Assembly: GCA_965229335.1 (NCBI GenBank)
Contig: OZ245874.1
Span: 1,488,001-1,552,000, forward strand
DNA length: 64,000 nucleotides
Direction: 5' to 3'
Origin: JAFKFH01 sp017307375
GTDB lineage: Bacteria; Pseudomonadota; Alphaproteobacteria; Ferrovibrionales; Ferrovibrionaceae
Made by a program: the position numbers and the translations under genes. The notes below the pieces were generated by a model, which saw only the letters and a list, made by a program, of their open reading frames with translations, searched no databases and had not been told where the DNA came from. Numbering within the stretch: the stretch's first letter is position 1; every line of letters begins with the position of its first letter. This document shows positions 56,092-64,000 of this stretch, piece after piece.

Positions 56092-57273
56092 ATGATCGCT
56101 TCAGTCTCGCGTTGGCTGCTGGGGGCTGCCGCGGCAGCCGCATTCGTTTCGGGCGCTTCCGCCCAGACCTTGCGCGGGGTGACCGACAAGGAAGTGGTGA
56201 TCGGCATGCATACCGACCTGTCTGGTCCCGCCGCCTTCTACGGCGTCGCGGTCTCGCAGGCCGCCCGCATGCGCTTCGACCTGATCAACGAGCAGGGCGG
56301 CGTGCAGGGCCGCAAGATCAAGCTGGTGGTCGAGGATACCCAGTTCCAGGTGCCGCGCGGCGTCGCCGCGATCAACAAGCTGATCAACCGCGACAAGGTC
56401 TTCGCGATCCTCGGCGGCACCGGATCGTCGATCATCAATGCCGGCTGGCGTGACCAGTCGGCCGCCAACGTGCCGAACCTGTTTCCGATCACCGCGGTTC
56501 GCTCGATGTTCGAGCCGCTCGACCGCCTGAAGTTCGCGCTGGGCACGTCGTTCTACGACCAGATCCGCGCCGGCATCAAACATCTCGTCGAGAACGGCGG
56601 CCCGAAGACCCTCTGCGTCTTCTACGAGGATACCGACTACGGCGCCGACGTGATCGAGGCGGCGCGCGACCAGGCGAAGGCGATGGGCCTGACCGTCGCG
56701 GACATGGTCAGCGTGAAGCCCGGCGATACCGACTTCACCGCGCCGGTCACCAAGCTGCGCCAGTCCGGCTGCGGGCTGATCGCGATGGCGACGATCATCC
56801 GCACGACGATCATCCCGATCGGCACCGCCAAGCGCATGGGATGGAACGACGCCGTCTTCCTCGGCACCTCGTCGGCCTACGAATACGTCGTTGCGGCGGC
56901 GCCGGGCGGGGCGACCGACGGGCTCTATGCCGGTTCGGGCATCGTGCTGCCCTATCCCGAGACCATGACGCCGGCGGTGGCCGAATTCGCCAAGGTCTAC
57001 AAGGAGCGGACCAAGCAGGACCTCAATGCCGGGGTGATCTACGGCTGGGTCGGCGCCGACCTCACTGCGCTGGGCCTCGACCGCGCCGGGCGCAACCTGA
57101 CGGTCGACAGCTTCGTCAAGGGGCTGGAATCGATCCAGGGCTATCGCGACATCTTCGGCGGCCCGGTGCTGAACTTCAGCGCCTCCGATCATCGCGGCGG
57201 CACCGCCACCTACCTGAACCGCGTCCAGAACGGCAAATGGGTGCGGGTCGTCGACCAGTCGCTGACCTACTGA
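56092..57273 (+). CDS. Branched-chain amino acid-type (LivJ-like) ABC substrate-binding protein
   Basis: A 393-residue periplasmic SBP. Signal peptide cleaved after GASAQ (~residue 24). VIGMHTDLSGPAAFYGV and QGGVQGRKIKLVVED are diagnostic of peripla_BP_6 proteins. No LivHMGF permease or ATPase genes are in the window, so it is an orphan binding protein within a catabolic cluster, perhaps carrying an aromatic or hydroxylated acid. AACGGGGGAAA precedes the ATG. Confidence 0.9.
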   Translation: MIASVSRWLLGAAAAAAFVSGASAQTLRGVTDKEVVIGMHTDLSGPAAFYGVAVSQAARMRFDLINEQGGVQGRKIKLVVEDTQFQVPRGVAAINKLINRDKVFAILGGTGSSIINAGWRDQSAANVPNLFPITAVRSMFEPLDRLKFALGTSFYDQIRAGIKHLVENGGPKTLCVFYEDTDYGADVIEAARDQAKAMGLTVADMVSVKPGDTDFTAPVTKLRQSGCGLIAMATIIRTTIIPIGTAKRMGWNDAVFLGTSSAYEYVVAAAPGGATDGLYAGSGIVLPYPETMTPAVAEFAKVYKERTKQDLNAGVIYGWVGADLTALGLDRAGRNLTVDSFVKGLESIQGYRDIFGGPVLNFSASDHRGGTATYLNRVQNGKWVRVVDQSLTY

Positions 57274-57274
57274 G

Positions 57275-58195
57275 ATGATGCCGGCACTGGTGGCGCTGCT
57301 GGCCTGGGCGCTGGTCTCCGGCATCTGGATCTTCCGGATGCCGGCCAACGCGCGCGGCCGGCGGTGGAGTGTCGTCCACGCCCTGCTGCCGTTCGCCGCG
57401 ATCGCGGCCTGGGCCTGGTGGCCCATCCCGTTCCTGGCCGTGTGGATGGCCGAGGCCGTCGCCATCCTCGCCGTGCTGACGACGGCCTGGGCGATCGGCA
57501 CGCGGCTGCGCAACCATGGTGTCATGGACATTGCCTATCCGCTGGCCCCGCTGGCCGCGGCGGCGACCGCCGCGGCGCTGCAGCCGACGCTGGCGCCCGG
57601 GCAGATGCTGTTGCTGGTCCTGGTCGCGGCCTGGGCGATCCGCCTGTCGGTCCAGACCTATGGCCACAACATCAAGGCCGAGCGCGAACCCTATGCCACC
57701 TGGCGGCGGCGGCACGAGGGCGACTGGATCTGGTGGAGCTTCTTTCAGGTCTACCTGCTGCAGGGCGTCACCGTGTGGATCTGGTCGCTCGTCTTCGCCC
57801 TGGCCTTCACGATGCCGGCCGGAACCGTGGCGGTGGCGATCGGCCTGGCGCTGTGGCTGACGGGATTCGTCTTCCAGGCCGGGGCGGACGTCCAATTGAC
57901 GCGGTTCCGCGCCGATCCGGCCAATCGCGGCCGGTTGTTGCGCGGCGGTCTGTGGGCCGTGGTCCGCCACCCGAACTATTTCGGCGAGGCGGCGATGTGG
58001 TGGGGCTATTTCTGCTTCGCCCTGGGCAGTCCGCTCGGCCTGCTGGCGATCGTCGGGCCGCTCTACGTCACCTGGTTCATGGGCTTCGGGTCGGCCGCGC
58101 CCTTCAAGGAACGCCACATGAGCAAGACCCGGCCCGACGAATGGGCGGCCTATGCCGCGGTGACGCCGCGGTTCTTTCCCTGGCCGCGGCCATGA
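57275..58195 (+). CDS. DUF1295 family membrane protein (steroid 5-alpha-reductase-like)
   Basis: A 306-residue membrane protein with about seven hydrophobic segments. DVQLTRFRADPANRGRLL and the GLWAVVRHPNYFGEAAMWWG segment near residues 223-242 are typical of DUF1295, which is related to 3-oxo-5-alpha-steroid 4-dehydrogenases and binds NADPH. Starts two bases after the binding protein stop and overlaps the next gene by ATGA. A role in reducing a ring or enone is plausible but not shown. Confidence 0.87.
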   Translation: MMPALVALLAWALVSGIWIFRMPANARGRRWSVVHALLPFAAIAAWAWWPIPFLAVWMAEAVAILAVLTTAWAIGTRLRNHGVMDIAYPLAPLAAAATAAALQPTLAPGQMLLLVLVAAWAIRLSVQTYGHNIKAEREPYATWRRRHEGDWIWWSFFQVYLLQGVTVWIWSLVFALAFTMPAGTVAVAIGLALWLTGFVFQAGADVQLTRFRADPANRGRLLRGGLWAVVRHPNYFGEAAMWWGYFCFALGSPLGLLAIVGPLYVTWFMGFGSAAPFKERHMSKTRPDEWAAYAAVTPRFFPWPRP

Positions 58196-59052
58196 AGGGG
58201 CGCGTTGCCATCGTCACCGGCGCCGGGCGCGGCCTGGGCCGCGCCTATGCGCTGGATTTCGCCCGCCGCGGCGCCCGCCTCGTCGTCAATGCCCGGTCGG
58301 CGGCCGATTGCGCGGCGGTCGTCGCGGCGGCGGCCGATCTCGGCGCCGAGGCGATCAGCCATCCCGGCGACCTCGTCGATCCGGCGGTCGGCGAAGGCCT
58401 CTGCGCCGCGGCCCTGGACCGGTTCGGTGCCTGCGACATCCTGATCGCCAATGCCGGCGCACCCGAGGCGCGCAGCCTGCACAAGCAGACCGTTGCCGAG
58501 TTCGCCACGGTCTTTGCCGCGAACTTCGGCACGACGCTGAACATCCTGCTGCCGTGCTATCGCGCGATGCGCGTCGCGGGCTATGGCCGCATCGTCGTCT
58601 CGACCTCGGCGGCGGGGTTGCACGGCGTGCACGGCCTGCCGGCCTATGGCGCCTCGAAGGCCGCGGTGATCGGGCTGATGCGGACGGTGGCGATCGAGGG
58701 GGCGGGGCAGGGCGTGCGCTGCAATGCGCTGGCGCCGTTCGCCGCCACCGGCATGACCGATGCGCATCTGCCGCCCGCGCTGAAGCCGCGGCTGGATCCC
58801 GCCCTGGTCGCGCCCGTCGCCGCCTGGCTCGCCTCGGAGGCCTGCCCGGTCAACGGCGACATCTTTGTCGCCGGTGCCGGCCGCGTGAGGCGGGCGGCAG
58901 TGGTCGAGGGCCTGGGCATCGCGCCGGCCGAGCTGACGCCCGACGCCCTGAATGCGGCGCTGCCGGCCGTGCGCGACATCGCCGCCGGCCGGACGTTTGC
59001 CGACGGCAACGCGGCGTTCGAGGATTTTCTGGCGGCGCATCGCGGGCTCTAA
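58192..59052 (+). CDS. Short-chain dehydrogenase/reductase
   Basis: A 286-residue classical SDR. GAGRGLGRAYALDFARRGA (residues ~10-28) is the NAD(P) site, ANAG is present, and the catalytic set is Ser in VVSTSAAG, Tyr and Lys in AYGASKAA. The N-terminal GRAYALDFARRGARLVVN and the long C-terminus resemble the dehydrogenase part of peroxisomal multifunctional enzyme type 2, which acts on 3-hydroxyacyl-CoA including steroid side chains. Last gene of the cluster. Confidence 0.9.
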   Translation: MKGRVAIVTGAGRGLGRAYALDFARRGARLVVNARSAADCAAVVAAAADLGAEAISHPGDLVDPAVGEGLCAAALDRFGACDILIANAGAPEARSLHKQTVAEFATVFAANFGTTLNILLPCYRAMRVAGYGRIVVSTSAAGLHGVHGLPAYGASKAAVIGLMRTVAIEGAGQGVRCNALAPFAATGMTDAHLPPALKPRLDPALVAPVAAWLASEACPVNGDIFVAGAGRVRRAAVVEGLGIAPAELTPDALNAALPAVRDIAAGRTFADGNAAFEDFLAAHRGL

Positions 59053-59082
59053 GCCCTTCACATCATTAGACTTTGGTTTAAG

Positions 59083-60354
59083 ATGCCGGCGAATCGCAGC
59101 ATGAGAGCCAGCATGACCCGTCGCCTCGTTTCCCGCACCGCCATGCGCCTCCTGGCATGCGTCGCCTTCGTCGCCGGCGTGCCGGCAATTCAGCATGTGC
59201 GGGCCGAGCCGGTGCTGGACCGGGTGGTCCTGGTGCAGCGCCACGGCGTGCGGGCACCGACGCAATCGCCCGAGATGCTGGCCGAATGGAGCGCGCGGGG
59301 CTGGCCGCGTTGGCCGGTTGCGCCCGGCCAGCTGACCGAACGCGGCGGCCAGGTCGTCGCCATGATCGCAGGCGGCATCCGCAAGCACTATGTCGCGCAG
59401 GGTCTGCTGCCGGCGGGGGCCTGTCCGTCGTCCGATGTCGTCGTATGGGCCGACAGCAAGGATGACCGGACCCGCGACAGCGGGCAGCAGCTTGCCGCCC
59501 AGCTGGCGCCGGGCTGCGGGCTGCCGATGCAGTCGGGCACGCCCGGCGCCAAGGATAGCCTGTTCGACAGCGTCGGCGGTTCCTGCACCCTCGATGCCGC
59601 CGAGGGCGCGGCGGCGATGCGGGCCGCGCTCGGTCCCGATGGCGACCTGGCGGACGCGCCGTCCAAGGCCGCGATTCCGGCGATCTTCCGCATCCTGCGG
59701 CCTGACGCCGCCGCCCCGGCGCAGGCCAGCACCTTCCGGGTTGATCCCGACAAGATCGTGATTTCCGGCCCGCTGGCCGTCGCGGCCCCGTCCGGCGAGA
59801 TCTTCCTGCTGGAATATGCCAACAACATGCCGGCCGCCGAAATCGCCTGGGGCGGGGCGAATACCGCGCCGGCGCTGGCGCCGCTGCTGGCCCCGCGCAA
59901 CCGGCTGTCCGAACTGACCCGCCGCCTGCCTTACCTGGCGGTCCGGCAGGGCGCCGGGATGGCGCGCGCGATGCTGGCGGTGCTGTCCGGCGAGGCGCGC
60001 ACCGCCGCGCCGGCGATTGCAGCGGACGTCAAGCTCGTCGCCTTTGCCGGACATGACGACAATCTGTCGAACATGGCCGGGGTGTTCGGCGTGGACTGGA
60101 CCTTGCCCGGACAGCCGGACGCGACGGCGCCGGCCACGGCCTTCGCCCTGGAACGCCGGCGCGATGCCGCGACGGGCAACGTGACCGTCGCCTTGCGGCT
60201 GTTCTATGCCGAGCTGGAGGGGATGCGGCAGCTCGATCCGGCATCGGTGCGCAGCCTGCCGGTGGCCTTCCCCGGCTGCGGCCCCGAGGGCTGCCCGCTC
60301 GATACGCTGCGCAGCCGCGTGCTGGCGGCATTGCCGCCGGCCTGCGGCCGGTAA
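59083..60354 (+). CDS. Secreted histidine acid phosphatase (phytase/AppA-like)
   Basis: About 423 residues. A signal peptide occupies the first ~41 residues (VRA|EP). The catalytic RHGVRAPT is at residues 53-60 and the partner His324-Asp325 is in AGHDDN. Cysteines in GACPS, GCG, GSC and the C-terminal GCGPEGC probably form disulfides. Branch-2 histidine phosphatases of this form hydrolyse glucose-1-phosphate, phytate or other phosphomonoesters in the periplasm. Three ATGs (59083, 59101, 59113) are possible; 59113 gives the most typical signal peptide. Confidence 0.9.
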   Translation: MPANRSMRASMTRRLVSRTAMRLLACVAFVAGVPAIQHVRAEPVLDRVVLVQRHGVRAPTQSPEMLAEWSARGWPRWPVAPGQLTERGGQVVAMIAGGIRKHYVAQGLLPAGACPSSDVVVWADSKDDRTRDSGQQLAAQLAPGCGLPMQSGTPGAKDSLFDSVGGSCTLDAAEGAAAMRAALGPDGDLADAPSKAAIPAIFRILRPDAAAPAQASTFRVDPDKIVISGPLAVAAPSGEIFLLEYANNMPAAEIAWGGANTAPALAPLLAPRNRLSELTRRLPYLAVRQGAGMARAMLAVLSGEARTAAPAIAADVKLVAFAGHDDNLSNMAGVFGVDWTLPGQPDATAPATAFALERRRDAATGNVTVALRLFYAELEGMRQLDPASVRSLPVAFPGCGPEGCPLDTLRSRVLAALPPACGR

Positions 60355-60364
60355 CCGCCCGGGT

Positions 60365-60871
60365 TCAGTGCAGAAGCCGTCCGGGGCGTAGCGGTCGCCA
60401 GGGCAGCGCGACGCCGGCCCGGGCCAGGGCATCGCCATAGGCGCGCGCGGCCTGGATCAGCCCGGGCACGACGACAGGACGCACCAGCCAGGAGGCGAGC
60501 AGCCGGGCGAGATCGGGCAGCTCGGCCTGCTCGGCCATCACGATCAGCATGACCAGCATTTCGTCAGGGCCGAGGCAGTCGCAACCCGGCTGGTGATAGG
60601 TAATCGTCCTGGCCGCGCCGTCGCGCAGCAACTCGACGTAGCCGGCGAAGGCTTGTGCCAGCGCCGGGGCCGCCGCCGCACCTGCCTGATGGGCATGCAG
60701 CGGCAGCACCGCCTGGCGATCCGCCGGGCCGCCGACCCAGTAGCGGAACGCCGAGATCACCAGCCGTTCGGCCGGCGCCAGTTCGGCCAGCCGGGTCGGC
60801 CAGGATGAGGCCTCGCCGCCACGGGCGGCGGGCACCAGGTCGGGTCTGAGACGCGGATCGGAAAAGCGCAT
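60365..60871 (-). CDS. Conserved-type protein of unknown function, probably iron-regulated
   Basis: A 168-residue soluble protein I cannot assign. A CDCLGPDE motif lies around residues 97-104 preceded by YHQPG, a possible metal or Fe-S-related element, although only two cysteines are present. RYWVGGPADR and LLASWLVRPVVVP are other notable segments. A good Fur-like box lies 43 bases upstream, and the bfr/bfd iron-storage genes are next upstream on the same strand, so an iron-related role is plausible. Confidence 0.7.
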   Translation of the reverse strand: MRFSDPRLRPDLVPAARGGEASSWPTRLAELAPAERLVISAFRYWVGGPADRQAVLPLHAHQAGAAAAPALAQAFAGYVELLRDGAARTITYHQPGCDCLGPDEMLVMLIVMAEQAELPDLARLLASWLVRPVVVPGLIQAARAYGDALARAGVALPWRPLRPGRLLH

Positions 60872-60913
60872 GGCACGGGTCCTTCGGAAACTGTTCGAAG
60901 ACCTTATGGCAAT

Positions 60914-60928
60914 TGATAATCATTTGCA
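60914..60928 (-). promoter_or_regulatory. Fur-type box upstream of the unknown protein
   Basis: TGATAATCATTTGCA matches the 7-1-7 Fur consensus (TGATAAT-n-ATTATCA) at 12 of 14 positions by eye. It lies in the AT-rich 133-base gap between the unknown protein's start and the bfr stop. Confidence 0.55.
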
Positions 60929-61004
60929 ATTTGAGGGCAGAAAAAATCCGCTGGGCGACGCCGGCCGAGAGGGAGAGCGGCCGGCGTCGCAAGCGGAGGC
61001 GCGT

Positions 61005-61484
61005 TCAGGAGCCGATTTCGCCCATCGCGCTCTGCAGGTAGTTCTGGATCCCGACCTTGCCGATCAGCTCCAGCTGGGTCTCAAGATAATCGATATGTTC
61101 CTCGGTGTCCTCAAGGATGTCGCGCAGCAGGTCGCGGCTGACATAGTCGGCCGCACCCTCGCAGACCGCGATGGCCGCGACCAGGTCGCCGCGCGCCTTG
61201 TGTTCGGCCGCCAGATCGCCCTTCAGCCCTTCCGGGACATCTTCGCCGATCGCAAGCTTGCCGAGATCCTGCAGGTTCGGAATGCCTTCCAGCAGCAGCA
61301 CGCGCTTGATGATCTTGTCGGCGTGCTTCATCTCCTCGATCGATTCTTCGTATTCATGCTTGCCCAGGCGCTCGAAGCCCCAGGCCTGCCACATCCGGGC
61401 ATGCAGGAAATACTGATTGATCGCAGTGAGTTCATTGGTCAGCACCTTGTTGAGATGCTGAATAACCTTCTTGTCGCCCTTCAT
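61005..61484 (-). CDS. bfr: Bacterioferritin
   Basis: A 159-residue heme-binding ferritin that forms a 24-mer iron store. MKGDKKVIQHLNKVLTNELTAINQYF is the family start (in short, Glu18). Ferroxidase residues Glu51 and His54 and the heme ligand Met52 lie in IEEMKHADK; Glu94 is in AAEHKAR; His130 is in EDTEEHIDYLE, where position 127 reads Thr instead of the Glu of E. coli Bfr. Length is typical. Downstream of bfd (165-base gap). Confidence 0.96.
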   Translation of the reverse strand: MKGDKKVIQHLNKVLTNELTAINQYFLHARMWQAWGFERLGKHEYEESIEEMKHADKIIKRVLLLEGIPNLQDLGKLAIGEDVPEGLKGDLAAEHKARGDLVAAIAVCEGAADYVSRDLLRDILEDTEEHIDYLETQLELIGKVGIQNYLQSAMGEIGS

Positions 61485-61649
61485 GGCCTGCTCCTGCGCT
61501 CGTCGCCGATATCGAGGCTACATTGCGCGGGAACGCTGAAAACTCAATAAAATACTGGGGTTTGCGAGCGTTTTTCAGTCGCGTTGCAAGTCAGTATTCT
61601 TTGCGGTGACTTGGCCTATTGGATTTGCGGGCGCAAATGCAAGGTATTT

Positions 61650-61853
61650 TCAGTCGCCGCTGCCACCGGCCCGGGTCGTCGTGCGTGCCGTGGAATGGCC
61701 GGTCTTCACCATCTCGCGGATTTCCGGCACGCATTTGCCGCATTGCGGCCGGCAGCCGAAATGGCGGTAGACCTTGGAGACGGAATCGCAGCCGCCTTCC
61801 ACCGCGTGGCGCGTCTGCTTGTCGGTAAAACCGTTGCACAGGCACAGGTACAT
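61650..61853 (-). CDS. bfd: Bacterioferritin-associated ferredoxin
   Basis: A 67-residue [2Fe-2S] protein that reduces bacterioferritin to release iron. The ligands Cys4, Cys6, Cys38 and Cys41 fit the Bfd spacing (C-x-C-x31-C-x2-C). The C-terminal tail after residue 50 (Thr/Arg/Gly-rich) is not conserved. Upstream lies a Fur-like site, as expected for a gene induced by iron shortage. Confidence 0.95.
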   Translation of the reverse strand: MYLCLCNGFTDKQTRHAVEGGCDSVSKVYRHFGCRPQCGKCVPEIREMVKTGHSTARTTTRAGGSGD

Positions 61854-61887
61854 CGGAGCGACGTGACCCCCAGCGAACTAATGTGCC

Positions 61888-61918
61888 TGATAATTAGCCG
61901 CAATGCGAATGAGTTTCA
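61888..61918 (-). promoter_or_regulatory. Fur-like region upstream of bfd
   Basis: TGATAAT at 61888-61894 and the partly overlapping TGCGAATGAGTTTCA at 61904-61918 (about 10 of 14 Fur positions) lie 34-65 bases before the bfd start. Together they suggest one or two weak Fur boxes. Confidence 0.45.
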
Positions 61919-61946
61919 ATCCCCTTCGCAACACCGACAGTGCGGT

Positions 61947-63872
61947 TCAGACGACGCCCTGCAACTCGTAGACCGGAACCGGCCGCGACACGCCCTTGGC
62001 CTGGGCCAACCCGACCGCCTGGAAGACGAATTCCGGTCCGGCCGCGTCGCGCACGGCCTGCGAGACCAGGATCGTGGTGCCGAACTCCTTGTTGAGCCCT
62101 TCCAGCCGCGCGGCGAGGTTCACGGTTTCGCCGAGGGCGGTGTAGTTCATCCGGTCGAGCGACCCGACATTGCCGACCACCGCCTCGCCGGCATGCAATC
62201 CGATTCGGGTCGACATCAACGGCGCCCCTTCGGCGGCGAATCGGTCGTTCAGTGCGGCCGACCGTGCCTTGATGGCCAGGGCCGCGCGGCAGGCGCGCGA
62301 GACATGGTCGGGCTGCGCGTCGGGCGCGTTCCAGAACGCCATCAGCGCATCGCCGATATACTTGTCGATGGTGCCGCCCTCGGCCACCACCGCGGCGCCA
62401 AGCTCGGTGAAGTAGACCGAGGTCTGGCGCATCAGCGCCTCCGGCTCCAGCGCCTCGGCCAGCGGGGTGAAGTCGGCGATGTCGGAGAACATCACGGTCA
62501 GTTCGCGCCGCTCGCCGCCCAGCGCCGGGGTCTCGCCCGAGGCGACGATGCGTTCGACCAGTTGCCCGGGCACATAGCGGCCGAAATCCCGCAGGGCGTC
62601 CTTCATCCGCGTCATCGCCTCGGCCAGCCGCCAGACTTCCAGGATGATCGAGGTCTCGTCGATCCGGCCGTCGAGCTGGAAACGCCGGATCCGCTGGGCC
62701 TCGTCGGCCAGCATGCGCAGCGGCCGGGCGATGCGACGGGCCGCGACCATGATCATCGGCACGGCCAGCAGCGCGAGGCCGAGCGAAAGCAGGATGCCCT
62801 GTTCGCGAATCGCATCGGCCGTCGCGGTCAGTTCGTCCAGCGGCGTGATGATCGACAGGTATTCGTCGGGGCCGATATCGGCCGGCAACGGGAACAGGGC
62901 GCCGATATAGCTGCGCCCGCGCGCCTCGAAGGCGATCTCGCCGCGCTTGGGGGCCCGCCGGTACTGCTCGTAGGCGGCGCTGAGCACCGGATCGGCGAGG
63001 TCCTGGACATGGGCGAGCTTGAGGCCGCCGGTCGCATCGTCGGCCCTGGGCATCGCGGCCGCGCCGCTGCCGGCATGGGCGATCAGCCCGCCTTCGGCAT
63101 TGAACAGCATCAGCCGGGTGCCGGGTGTGGTGCGCAGGTCGTCGAGCACGTTGGCGATGCCGACCAGGCCGATATCGGCGGCGACGACGCCGGCGGTCGG
63201 CCCCGGCAGGCGGCGGGCGAAGGTGATGCCGGCGACATTGTAGAGGTAGCGGTAGAGCGGCGTGCGGACGACCGTGTCGCTGTCCCGGGCCAATTGGTAC
63301 CAGGGCCGGGTGCGGGGGTCGAAATCCGGCTGCAGGTCGTCCGCCCGCGCCAGTTCGACCTGATCGTCGTCGAGATAGCGCATCGACATCCGGCGGGTTC
63401 CGTCGGGCAGGACGGCGATGACCTGGATTGCGTAGCGCGCGCCCGGCGGGGGGGTGAAGGTCTGCGGCAGGCTGTCGCCGTCCGGCCCCAGCCGCATCAC
63501 CCCGGCCGAGCCGCCGTCGGCATAGCCGACATAGAGCATCGAGATCCGCGGGGCGAGACGCAGCAGGGTCAGCATGTAGTCGAAGGGCAGCGCCTGCCCG
63601 TCGCCCATCGGCCGGCGCATTTCCGGCAGTCGCGCGGTGACGTCGACGATCGAGGCGATCGGCCGGTAGGCGTCGACCAGATCGCCGACGACCGAGCGCG
63701 CCGCGGCCGAGAAATCGCCGGAGGCATCGGCGAGCGCGATCCGTGTCGATTCGCGATGCTGGAAGATGATCAGCCCGCCCAGCAGCACGGCGAACAGGCC
63801 GAGGAACAGGGTCAGGATGCTGACATGCAGCGGCACGCGGAGGCGCGGCGGCTTGCGCGATTGACGGTTCAT
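61947..63872 (-). CDS. Membrane-bound class III adenylate/guanylate cyclase with extracytoplasmic sensor
   Basis: A 641-residue receptor cyclase. A membrane anchor (~18-39) precedes a periplasmic sensor of the Cache type (~40-320; TPLYRYLYN and RTRPWYQLAR are typical). A second membrane segment (~330-350) and HAMP region (RRIARPLRMLADEAQRI, ~360-375) follow. The C-terminal cyclase (~430-620) has metal site FSDIADF, DALMAFWNAP and LGETVNLAARLEGL. It makes cAMP or cGMP in response to an external ligand. No receiver or partner gene adjacent; a cyclic-nucleotide-binding protein is encoded at 35315. Confidence 0.92.
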   Translation of the reverse strand: MNRQSRKPPRLRVPLHVSILTLFLGLFAVLLGGLIIFQHRESTRIALADASGDFSAAARSVVGDLVDAYRPIASIVDVTARLPEMRRPMGDGQALPFDYMLTLLRLAPRISMLYVGYADGGSAGVMRLGPDGDSLPQTFTPPPGARYAIQVIAVLPDGTRRMSMRYLDDDQVELARADDLQPDFDPRTRPWYQLARDSDTVVRTPLYRYLYNVAGITFARRLPGPTAGVVAADIGLVGIANVLDDLRTTPGTRLMLFNAEGGLIAHAGSGAAAMPRADDATGGLKLAHVQDLADPVLSAAYEQYRRAPKRGEIAFEARGRSYIGALFPLPADIGPDEYLSIITPLDELTATADAIREQGILLSLGLALLAVPMIMVAARRIARPLRMLADEAQRIRRFQLDGRIDETSIILEVWRLAEAMTRMKDALRDFGRYVPGQLVERIVASGETPALGGERRELTVMFSDIADFTPLAEALEPEALMRQTSVYFTELGAAVVAEGGTIDKYIGDALMAFWNAPDAQPDHVSRACRAALAIKARSAALNDRFAAEGAPLMSTRIGLHAGEAVVGNVGSLDRMNYTALGETVNLAARLEGLNKEFGTTILVSQAVRDAAGPEFVFQAVGLAQAKGVSRPVPVYELQGVV

Positions 63873-63925
63873 GGCCTCCGCCGGTAAGCAGGATGTATGC
63901 GGTACTCTAAGGGCCCGAAGCGGTA

Positions 63926-64000
63926 ATGGCTATGCCCGGCATTGCATCGGGCGCCGCGACGCAGGCGTTCGAAAGGCTGAGGGCCGAGTTTGCCGGTCGC
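63926..64000 (+). CDS. Start of an unidentified gene, cut by the right edge
   Basis: An open frame begins at ATG 63926 (or 63932) and runs to the end of the window (25 codons visible). The residues (MAMPGIASGAATQAFERL and onward) are too few to identify a family. It is divergent from the cyclase, so a shared promoter region lies at 63873-63925. Confidence 0.4.
   Translation, partial: MAMPGIASGAATQAFERLRAEFAGR

Noticed and set aside
56092..57273. A full branched-chain amino acid ABC transporter
   Set aside because: Only the binding protein is present; no permease or ATPase of that class lies in the window.
61551..61598. AATACTG...CAGTATT inverted repeat between bfd and bfr
   Set aside because: Seven bases with a 34-base gap is weak and could be chance; not reported as an operator.

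Overview
The window looks like chromosomal DNA of a free-living, metabolically versatile alphaproteobacterium, possibly of the Rhodospirillales type. I infer this from the high GC content, the dnaN-recF-gyrB block, the Fur-type iron boxes, and the density of solute-uptake and acyl-CoA catabolic genes. Coding density is very high, many neighbours overlap by ATGA, GTGA or TTGA junctions, and no gap between genes exceeds about 300 bases. I see no rRNA, tRNA, insertion sequence, prophage or CRISPR array.

Layout. (1) 1-5212: a FadR/GntR-type regulator (cut by the left edge) diverges from a four-gene operon that reads as a hydroxyproline catabolic pathway: DapA-family deaminase, FAD-dependent D-hydroxyproline dehydrogenase, aldehyde dehydrogenase, and a proline-racemase-family epimerase of the Ser/Cys type. 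Three GTCGAC-cored sites lie in the divergent region. (2) 5217-11437: all six genes of an ebo cluster, arranged as eboD-eboE-eboC and eboA-eboB on the minus strand with eboF inverted between them. (3) 11723-15897: a three-gene operon resembling VioB/RebD split into two proteins (a VioB-N-like protein and a ferritin-like iminophenyl-pyruvate-dimer-synthase-type protein), plus a secreted protein of unknown family. It starts directly upstream of eboD, divergently, and ends in a strong hairpin. This ebo plus split-VioB neighbourhood is the best candidate for an undescribed biosynthetic system.

(4) 15959-24000: a lone AAA/OLD-type ATPase, an Aer-type PAS chemoreceptor with a C-terminal PilZ domain, an AraC regulator, a class I flavin disulfide reductase with a DUF4126 membrane protein, a DUF1330 protein and an Ldh_2-family dehydrogenase. 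(5) 24025-32437: gyrB (with terminator), recF and dnaN, then a secreted tannase/feruloyl-esterase family protein and prfC. (6) 32643-36267: an ABC-exporter-like protein whose nucleotide-binding domain is degenerate and carries a large insertion, coupled to a cyclic-nucleotide-binding protein and a small methyltransferase. (7) 36252-38894: acetyltransferase, Asp/Glu racemase family protein, xthA and a hypothetical protein.

(8) 39020-47585: a dipeptide-type ABC importer with a class II aldolase and a 2-hydroxyacid dehydrogenase, divergent from a second FCD GntR regulator and a histone-deacetylase-family amidohydrolase. The divergent region again carries GTCGAC-cored sites. (9) 47591-49175: two hairpins with matching loops, a periplasmic and a cytoplasmic CsbD-like protein, and a TetR regulator. 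(10) 49302-59052: a TetR-controlled catabolic cluster with a perfect 9-bp inverted-repeat operator, encoding enoyl-CoA hydratase, two acyl-CoA-dehydrogenase-fold proteins, nitronate-monooxygenase family protein, acyl-CoA ligase, MDR reductase, LivJ-type binding protein, DUF1295 protein and SDR. It looks suited to a cyclic or branched carboxylic acid. (11) 59083-63872: a secreted histidine acid phosphatase, an iron-storage group (bfd, bfr and an unknown protein, with two Fur-like boxes), and a membrane-bound class III nucleotide cyclase. A new plus-strand frame opens at the right edge.
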